Positions 57,084 through 64,000 of a stretch of DNA of 64,000 bases are shown here, in pieces. Positions within the stretch are counted from its first letter, which is position 1, and every line of letters starts with the position of its first letter. Source of the stretch: Atkinsonella hypoxylon (lineage: Eukaryota > Ascomycota > Sordariomycetes > Hypocreales > Clavicipitaceae). The stretch spans positions 1-64,000 of the forward strand of contig JFHB01000025.1 of assembly GCA_000729835.1 (NCBI GenBank), given 5' to 3'. The notes beneath the pieces were generated by a model. The model ran no database searches, was not told the DNA's origin, and saw nothing but the letters and a program-made list of their open reading frames with translations. A program made the translations under genes and the position numbers.

Positions 57084-58316
57084 ATGTTGAAGACGTCTCC
57101 CGTTCTCGCCGGCTCAGCTGCTGCCAATGGCGCCACGACCAGCTTTCGCCGCGGCCATGCGACAGCGCAATCTCCCCCTGCCTCTTCTCTTTTGTCTGGC
57201 TCATCGCCTTCAGTGCCTTCCTGTCGGAGGCTGTCTCTGAACGGTGCCGCACTAACTGGCACTTCAAATGGCCCTCGCCACGAGTGCAAAACCAGTTACA
57301 ACCCTACCAGCAGCCCAATCCTGCAGCATGATACCCTGGATTCGAAGCAGAAGCGGTCATCAGGTTCAGACTTGGACCCGGCTCTCCCAGAACATGAAGT
57401 TCTGCCATCTTCGCTAGGCATATCCACCAAGACTCAATCGCAGCCTGTTCTGCAACGACCATCACAGCAAGTCATATCTCCCAACAAGCGCAGGGTCTCT
57501 CCCGGCTGTCGAAGCGAGAATGCCACAACACCACCGCTAGGCGGTCCTAGCGGATCGCGGACCTCGCCATCCGCAACAACCACATCGAAGAGAGCCAAGA
57601 CCGACAAAGTACCGCCTAAAGTACTCCCTCGGCAGTACGAGTTTTGCGCAGTGCAAGATATTGTCGAATTGATAGCTCACATGCTGGCTGAGCTGATTTC
57701 AACAAATGACGCTATTCGAATATCCACTGGAGGACTTACCCGATTCCATTCTAGGTGAGTATGAACACATTTGCGTTAACGCCATGATACTTGGTCAGTG
57801 CAGGGCATTGACGGCCACTGAGCATCATATCATATCCTAACAATAGCACACAGAACTGCTCCGGCAATCTCAGTACGGGATTATTTACATCGGCTGGCAA
57901 GACATGCCACGCTTACGCCGCCTTTGCTCCTTGCTATGGTGTATTACATCGACCGCCTGTGCGCATTGTATCCCGAGTTTACCATCAACACGCTTACGGT
58001 TCATCGATTTCTGATCACTGCCGCAACTGTGGCTGCGAAAGGCTTGTCGGACTCTTTCTGGAACAACACAACCTATGCGCGTGTGGGTGGTGTGCGACTG
58101 GCTGAGCTGAAATTACTCGAGTTAGAGTTCCTCTACAGGGTGGATTGGAAAATTGTGCCAAATCCCGAGGTTCTCGTGGCATATTATCGAGGCTTGGTGG
58201 AACGCACGCCGCAATATATACTGGAACCTGACCCCTTCTCAGACGAGTCATCCGACGAGAACGAGGATAATGTTGGCAAGGACGAGGAGGTTACAACATG
58301 GGAAACAGGACAATAG
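57084..58316 (+). CDS. Pho80-like cyclin (PREG type), partner of a Pho85-class kinase
   Basis: Exons 57084-57754 and 57854-58316 give 377 aa. This family binds the Pho85 kinase; in Neurospora, PREG with PGOV holds the phosphate-response factor NUC-1 in check. Residues 1 to about 185 are Ser/Pro-rich and poorly conserved. The cyclin box spans about 190-330: DIVELIAHMLAELISTND, then FHSRTAPAISVRDYLHRLAR, HATLTPPLLLAMVYYIDRL and LTVHRFLITAATVAAKGL, then SDSFWNNTTYARVGGV and LNxLELEFL-like spacing. The acceptor is CACACAG (57853), not the earlier CAATAG, since only the former keeps the HSRTAPAISV frame. A CTAAC branch point lies at 57837-57841. The tail is acidic. Confidence 0.9.
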
Positions 58317-58993
58317 TCTTCAGCATTGAAATCCACGATGAAACACATTTTATGCACGGCATGACAAACTGATGCTTGGCGAAAAGGAGATTGGATGAAC
58401 AGAAACGCATGCGTCATGATTTTTTTATTTTTTATTTCACTTGCTTTTCATCTGGCATACTTACTTTCTTCTCGAGTATTCTTCCGCTGTCTATACCTAT
58501 ATTCAAGAGGAATAGCGAACATTTCTGTGCCTCTTTATAAAAATATATAAGAAGGCCCATGTAGATTGGCATGGCAACGTTTTTTTTCTTTTTTTTCTTT
58601 TTTTTTTTTTCTTCATGTCTTGGTGTCTCCGGCCTCAAGAGCCATGTTGGTCTTGTGTCAAGGGTAGTTTTTCATACGAGGCGTTTGGCGTTCAAGGGAC
58701 AGGCCAGTCTGTCTGGGCATGAGAAGCGAAGGTCCGTCAATGTTGAGTTGAATCTTAATCTGGCTTCAATCATCTCACATATATTGTGGCTATTTATTAG
58801 TTTCATGTACATGATATGGCTGCAAGACCCACCCACCAACACGTGCAAGTGAGCTACTCCTGCTTATGTCGTGCCTGACCCATCCATAGTCAATCAAACC
58901 CCAAGTGAATTCATCACGTCGAGCTCGCCAGCATCTTGTACATAACGATCGTTCGCGGCAGGCATCGCGTCCCTCTCACGCTACTCGGTGTCA
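58317..58993. other. Intergenic: cyclin 3' end and EMC10 promoter
   Basis: It contains a T-rich tract at about 58579-58613. No gene recognised. Confidence 0.5.
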
Positions 58994-59634
58994 ATGATGC
59001 GTCCTTTAAGTTCTTTGTCAGTTTTTTGTGCAGCACTCGCCGTCCACGCAGCGCCGCAATCCGCCGAAATCTATATTCAGCCCATATCTTCCACCCCTCA
59101 AGCTCCCCTTCCCCTCGCCGAAATATCCTACGACCTCGCCGCTCCGGCCTCTTCCTCCATCATCTCATACGATGCTCCCGAACTGCCGGTATTCACCAGC
59201 CTCGTCCGCGTAGGCGTCTACAACAAGAGAACCGGGTCGTGGGTGTCGGGAACCACTGCCGCATCCACAGAAAACTTTGCGAAGGGATTCTCGCCTACCA
59301 TGATCGTAAACTTGAATCGCAAGGGCGACATAGTGAGCGCTGTGCTTAAGGGAGTACAAATTGATGCTGGACAGACGAGGGATTTCGGACCCAAGGTTGT
59401 GGTTCTGACAGAAGGAAAGGGAGCTCAACCCGTGCTGAATAAGCCGGTTGTCCTTACGGAAGGGCAGAAAGTTGAGGGAGAGGAGAAGACGTTTTTGCAA
59501 AAGTAAGTGAAGTCACATGTGCTTCTACATCTATATGGATCGTGGGAGATGACTAATTATGCGATAGATACTGGTGGATGATTGGTATTGCGGTATTCAT
59601 TGCTCTCAGCGGTGGTGGAGAGCAGGGAAAATAG
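58994..59634 (+). CDS. EMC10: ER membrane protein complex subunit 10
   Basis: Exons 58994-59502 and 59568-59634 give 191 aa. It is a lumenal, membrane-anchored subunit of the EMC insertase, whose EMC7 subunit is encoded at 10139-11014. A signal peptide comes first (MMRPLSSLSVFCAALAVHA). Family blocks follow: SLVRVGVYNKRTGSWVSGT, FAKGFSPTMIVNLNRKGDI, GVQIDAGQTRDFGPKVVVL and LNKPVVLTEGQKV, then EKTFLQKYWWMIGIAVF. The second exon supplies most of the C-terminal membrane helix and ends GGGEQGK, as in other fungal EMC10 proteins. Of two consecutive ATGs I took the first. Confidence 0.92.
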
Positions 59635-60092
59635 ATTAAACCATATTATTACTCGGCGAATCATAATGTTGCATTAACAATACCGTTCTTTTCTTGCTGG
59701 AAGTATTGATCGAGCTGCTCGACAAGTCATCAGCTAGGCACCGGGATTCACTGATGACACTCGTGGCAAGGCTTTGATTGGTTGGTTCTGCCCCATCAGA
59801 AACTCAAGCTCACGTGATAAGCCCCATTGTTATGCCCTTGCTGGCTAAGATTGGCTTAGCGCCGTTGCCACGGTACTTGCTGCAAGTGTGCAGCTCCTGC
59901 CTGTTTTAAAATAACTGCAAGCGCCATGGCAGCTCATGAATTGAGGCTCACCTCCATCTCATACTGCCGTGCATAGCTCACCTCTTACTCAACTTCTCTT
60001 CCTTCACCTTTTCCCTCACTCCAATTACCTTACGCCCATTCTCCCCTTTACAAAGTAGCTGCAGCGCATCCATCTTTTCTTTTCTTGTAAAG
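59635..60092. other. Intergenic: EMC10 3' end and CHZ1 promoter
   Basis: No gene recognised; pyrimidine-rich leader before CHZ1 (about 59980-60090). Confidence 0.5.
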
Positions 60093-60616
60093 ATGGCTGA
60101 GAATAGCACTACCCTCCCAACCAACGCCTCCACTGAGGAGACTAGTTTCGCTGAGTCCAAAGGCAAGGGCAAGGCTGCTGCTGAGGATGCTCCTCAACGC
60201 GAAAATGCTGCCGTGGACGAAAATGACGAAGACGAAGACGACGACGACGACGATGATGATGAAGAGGATGACGACGATGAAGAGGTACGTGGCAAACCGT
60301 GCTATACTTGATGACTTGTAGTGCATGTCGACTAACACGATGTCAAAATAGACTGGTGATGCTGGTAAGCATAGAGCAGCCTTGTTTTCAGAGACCTGCA
60401 AATAAGACTTTGGCATACTAACTAAGAGTATGTTCAGCCGATGAGGACGGCTTGGAGGAGATTGACTTGAACAACATTGTTGACGGTGGTCGTCGTACTC
60501 GTGGCGCAAAGATCGACTTTACCAAGGCTGCTGAGCAGCACCCTGCTGAGGAGGACGACGATGAGGACGACGATGACTTTCAACCCTCCACCGAAGACTC
60601 CGAGATGACTGGGTAA
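60093..60616 (+). CDS. CHZ1: Histone H2A.Z-H2B chaperone Chz1
   Basis: Exons 60093-60284, 60352-60364 and 60438-60616 give 127 aa; the middle exon is only 13 nt (ACTGGTGATGCTG). Chz1 delivers H2A.Z-H2B dimers for exchange by SWR1 in the nucleus. The N-terminal half ends in a long Asp/Glu tract (EDEDDDDDDDDEEDDDDEE). Exon 3 begins with the CHZ motif: LEEIDLNNIVDGGRRTRG then AKIDF, the conserved H2A.Z-binding core. A second acidic tail follows (EEDDDEDDDDF). Skipping the 13-nt exon would shift the frame and destroy the CHZ motif, so it is required. Confidence 0.9.
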
Positions 60617-61758
60617 ATTAGCTGTCGAAGGAAAGGATGGGTACGGCTCGCATGGGCTACGAGCAATGAAGACCTGCATCATCACAAACACTCACAAACA
60701 CGGCTGTGCGAAAGCGCAGCTTGAGGAACTACAGGTTTTATCTGGCATGAGTATTTACGATGGTAACGAGAGACTAGGGGAAATGTTATGGCTGGTGCTT
60801 GCTTGTGGCTCCGGATAAGAGGCCAGATATCTTTTCATCCGTGTTTTCTTCACTGGCTCTCCGACACTTGATGCAGGTAAAATTCGAGATGGGTCGTTCC
60901 TTTCTCTGTGCCAATTCTCATTGTGTATTCTGGACTAGATACATTGCTTGGGATGTGGTAAGAAAAGGCTTCGGAGATTTGAATGAAGGTGATGTCTTTC
61001 CATCGATCGCGTATTAATTAATCAATGAGGAGCGAAGTATAATGCGTGTTTCATGGGCGTGTGATTGATTTAGCACGGGAGGCTGCAGTGTTGGCTCTCT
61101 CTCTTTCGCTATTTATTTTATTTCCCCCCTTGTTTTTCCCTTTATTTTATATTCTTCCCCCCCCCCCCCAAAGCATCAGCTTAGCTGAGTTCAGTGTAAT
61201 ACGTACTACGTACTTACTTCCCTCACTATTGCATGCATCCATGCATCCATGAATCCATGACCTTCGATACCCTCGGCACCAGACCACGAGTACACCGCCA
61301 GGGAATAGAGATGCATTTAAGCATTCAACAATCCCGCCCCGTCAGTATCACTCGCCCAATCATGGACGTCACCAGCTACTAGGTATACATATGATAATAT
61401 ATAACTCATGTGCTGTCGACCAGGGTCCTTGGTTGACCTTGATTGGCTGCAGTTCGTCATCCTGAACACTACCCCTAGACTACCAGACTACCCTGTACTC
61501 AGTACCAGCCGGGACCTCAAGCATCAGCCCCCCTTCGCCTTTGGCCCGCAATATGACCACCTGCCTCATCCTCATTAACTGGCGGACCCTCGCATTTTTT
61601 CGACAACTTGCACAACGGCCGCGTGCAACATAATTTTATCCCATCGCCAAACCTCGTATATTTCATACTTTTCGGTATCGAGGACACCAGACGTCCATGA
61701 CGCCATATCCCTGAAACTCTCCTCGATACACCTCTTCCATCAGAGGGGCCGCACAAAC
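60617..61758. other. Intergenic: CHZ1 3' end and BET1 promoter
   Basis: It holds a T/C-rich tract with C-runs (61123-61128, 61157-61169) and a GCATGCATCCATGCATCCATG repeat split at about 61231-61251. No gene recognised. Confidence 0.5.
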
Positions 61759-62603
61759 ATGTCGCAGCGGTAAGCGACTCCTTGTACATCTCGAAAAGCA
61801 TCGTGACCGCTCATGCGACCACATCCGCCCTGCGATGCCACCCCGCCAACCATGAAGGGCTTGTAGAGCGAAAAAAAAAAAAGACAAGAATAATAAATAA
61901 AAATTAAGCATAATGTCTTTCTAATGCGTTTGTTCCTTGAACTCCCCTTAGATTCGGCGCCTCGTCGCTCCACCAGCGGGATTCCCGCTCCGCCCTCTTC
62001 GAAGGCTACGCGCCCGACCGCACGCCGCGAGGGCCCTCGCCCCGCGACAATCCCAACGGAGGATACGGCTACAACGGCGGTGGCTACGCGCCAAACGGTG
62101 GTTACGGCGTCGAGAGACACTCTTATCGGGGCGCAGCGCCCAACAAAAAGGGGCAATATAGCGATGCGGTGCTCAACGAGCTGGAGAGCCAGAACGACGC
62201 GCAGGTGGCGGGTATTCTGGGCAAAGTCAGGACCCTCAAGCATGTGAGTTGCGCTCTCCCTCGTTTGGTGAACAGAATTCCATGTGGCAAACCCTCTCTC
62301 TTCTCTTCTTTGACCTCAATTCTGTTGGGGAGAGAAGGGGGGAGGGAGGGGGGAAATCGGAATGGAGTATTGACTGGTGTTGGGGAAAACCACAAGATGA
62401 CCGTAGCTATCGGCGATGAAATCCGCGAGTCCTCCGCCTTGGCTGAAAAGATGAACAACACATTTGACTCGACGCGGGTGCGGCTGCGCGGCACGATGAA
62501 CCGCATGCTTCTCATGGCGGAGCGGACGGGCGTGGGATGGAAGGTTTGGCTGTTGTTTTTTGCGGCGGTGGGCATGCTGTTTTTTTATGTGTGGTTGTTC
62601 TAG
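61759..62603 (+). CDS. BET1: ER-Golgi Qc-SNARE Bet1
   Basis: Exons 61759-61769 (11 nt), 61952-62243 and 62397-62603 give 169 aa. Bet1 is the Qc SNARE for fusion of COPII vesicles with the Golgi. The short first exon (MSQ plus two bases) splices to RFGASSLHQRDSRSALFEG, the usual fungal Bet1 start. A Gly/Tyr/Asn-rich linker follows, then the SNARE helix: YSDAVLNELESQNDAQVAGI, LGKVRTLKHMTVAIGDEIR and SALAEKMNNTFDSTRVRL. The C-terminal anchor is WKVWLLFFAAVGMLFFYVWLF without the final residue run being polar. Intron 1 is 182 nt and contains an A-run; intron 2 (153 nt) has a G-rich GGGAGGGAGGG stretch. Confidence 0.93.
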
Positions 62604-63163
62604 GCATGAGAGTGTGATGGCTCATTGTTGAGGACGGGACCTCCGGGGGGGGGGGGGGCTATTACTTTTTTTTTTTTTTTTCTGCGTGCGGATAGACCTG
62701 ATTTGCATTCAGCTGGCGTTTGGGCATTTACATGGACTTTGGTTTCCTGGGAATGGTACCAGCATTGGCGGCATAGCTACATACAATACAGTTGTGGCTG
62801 GGCAATTCTTTGATTCTTTGCTTGCGTGTGACTCTGGGGTTTTGGTGGTGGACGTGATATGTGTGAATGGTGGATTGTTGTCGTGATAATTACTGACTTG
62901 TTGATCCATAAAGAGGAGCCGGTGGAAATGTCGGCCGGCTAGGGGCAAGTAGTCATTCACGATCTAGTAAGTGACAAGTCTCGGGTTCAACGTCCAGTGA
63001 CATAATGTCATTCTCGCCCGAATTTGAAAGCTAGTGATTTCTCAAAGCATCGTCGTCATGTCTATGGATACGTTCTAGTTTTGCGTGGCAAACCTGCTAG
63101 TCACCCGACAGCCCTGACCGTGACACCAAAGGCCTCACATCGGCCACGGCATCCCTTCGGGCG
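62604..63163. other. Convergent 3' intergenic region
   Basis: Spacer between BET1 and APC15 3' ends, with a G-run (62647-62658) directly followed by a T-run (62667-62681). No gene or tRNA recognised. Confidence 0.5.
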
Positions 63164-64000
63164 TCACCGGCCCCTCCTCGGCGCAGGACTGCTCTCCATG
63201 AAACTGCTCTCATCCTGACTCATGATATTACTCAAGTCGATGCTCTCATGCGGCCCAGAGACCCTCCTCCGGCGCAAGGTCGGACTCTGCGCATGGGCCG
63301 TCCTAGGCGCAAACCCCGTGTCGTCCTCGTCGTCGCGCTCTTCCTCGCAGCTGCTCAGCTCGGCTTCCGAATCGGTGTGCTCGTACAGCCCGCTTTCTGC
63401 CTCGGGAATCTCGTCATCTAGGTTGGCCTCCATGTCGAGCCCGTCTGTGTCGTCGTAGGCAAAGTCCTCTTCGTCCAGCATGTGGCCTTGGTATTCCTCC
63501 TCGAGCTCTTCCTCACCGCCGTAGATGTCGTCGCCGTCGGGGTCGCCCCGGACGAGGGCCTCGCGGAAGGCGTCGTCCGTCATGCGCATTCTCGCGGCCA
63601 TGAGGTCGTTTTGGCGTTCCTCGCGGCGGGCCTCGTCGTCGAGGGAGGAGGAGGCGGATGCGTCCTCGGGCTCGTTCTCGTCCGGCGCTTCTTCTTCCTC
63701 CTCGTCGTCTGAGTCCGGGCCCATGGCGAAGGGGTCCTCTGCGTCTGCGTCGGGGATCTCGTCGTCAAGGTCCTGCGCGCCGTCGAGCTGGACGTCGTCC
63801 ATCAGGCCCTCTTCCGACATGCCGCCCCCTTCGGCCTCGGCCAGTTCCTGGGCGAGCTGCTCCCGGCGCAGGGCCTCCTGGTGCTCTTCTTGCTCGCGCT
63901 TCTCTTCCCGCATCTGGTGGAGCGTCTTGGGCACGCCTGGTGGGCGCAGCCAGCTGCTTCCGAAGTTTTGGACGTTAATCCGTCGTCGGTGCAGGTACTG
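63164..64000 (-). CDS. APC15: Anaphase-promoting complex subunit 15 (Apc15), 5' end missing
   Basis: The minus-strand frame is open from the window edge at 64000 to the stop at 63164; the start codon lies beyond the window. The first residues visible, INVQNFGSSWLRPPGVPK then TLHQMREEKREQEEHQE, are the conserved core of fungal Apc15p proteins. Apc15 promotes turnover of the mitotic checkpoint complex on the APC/C ubiquitin ligase. After the core comes a long acidic region (DSDDEEEEEAPDENEPED, EEELEEEYQG) and a C-terminal part with SPTLRRRRVSGPHESIDLSN. The 279 codons seen are consistent with the larger filamentous-fungal members; the N-terminal ~100 residues are probably missing. Confidence 0.87.
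   Translation of the reverse strand, partial: QYLHRRRINVQNFGSSWLRPPGVPKTLHQMREEKREQEEHQEALRREQLAQELAEAEGGGMSEEGLMDDVQLDGAQDLDDEIPDADAEDPFAMGPDSDDEEEEEAPDENEPEDASASSSLDDEARREERQNDLMAARMRMTDDAFREALVRGDPDGDDIYGGEEELEEEYQGHMLDEEDFAYDDTDGLDMEANLDDEIPEAESGLYEHTDSEAELSSCEEERDDEDDTGFAPRTAHAQSPTLRRRRVSGPHESIDLSNIMSQDESSFMESSPAPRRGR

Noticed and set aside
1..64000. Secondary-metabolite, CRISPR or defence cluster
   Set aside because: No PKS, NRPS, terpene cyclase, NLR-like or repeat-spacer structures were seen; veA is a global regulator and does not by itself mark a cluster.

Overview
The window is nuclear DNA of a filamentous ascomycete. The evidence is short GT-AG introns (about 54-137 nt) with CTAAC/TACTAAC-type branch points, a velvet regulator, fungal-specific families (RRN6, PMT2, Pho80-type cyclin, CHZ1, COA1) and repeats eroded in the pattern of repeat-induced point mutation (RIP). 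The protein flavour suggests Sordariomycetes, probably Hypocreales. I cannot name the species.

1-5.5 kb is a transposon graveyard: a RIP-eroded Ty1/copia remnant with two LTR copies in opposite orientation, a RIP-eroded pogo/Fot1 transposase, an uneroded solo LTR with perfect 5-bp target duplications, and a short interstitial (CCCTAA)n tract. This looks subtelomeric or like a heterochromatic island.

From about 6.5 kb the DNA becomes a normal gene-dense arm. In order: MARVEL membrane protein (+), O-acetylhomoserine sulfhydrylase (+), EMC7 (+), WWM1-like WW protein (-), PNS1/CTL-type transporter (-), Rab4-like GTPase (+), PMT2 O-mannosyltransferase (-), CHY/RING zinc-finger protein (+), MZT1 (-), SPC25 (-), RRN6 (+), PITH protein (+), mitochondrial uL3m (+), COA1 (-), NmrA-like protein with a frameshift (+), an unrecognised basic protein (-) and the velvet regulator veA (-).

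40.6-50.4 kb has no gene I can recognise. It lies upstream of veA and carries a dense cluster of microsatellites, a G-quadruplex motif and repeated TACTCCGTA motifs. After it come the GID5/ARMC8 E3-ligase scaffold (-), a small secreted cysteine-containing protein (+), a Pho80-like cyclin (+), EMC10 (+), CHZ1 (+), BET1 SNARE (+) and, cut by the window end, APC15 (-).

The genes are mostly single-copy housekeeping genes, not a biosynthetic or defence cluster. Loose themes are the ER and early secretory pathway (EMC7, EMC10, PMT2, BET1, Rab4-like), mitosis (MZT1, SPC25, APC15) and ubiquitin ligases (CHY/RING, GID5, APC15). I found no convincing novel system. The best leads are the veA-upstream gene desert, the post-RIP solo LTR, the interstitial telomere tract and several very small exons. 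No tRNA or rRNA gene was recognised.
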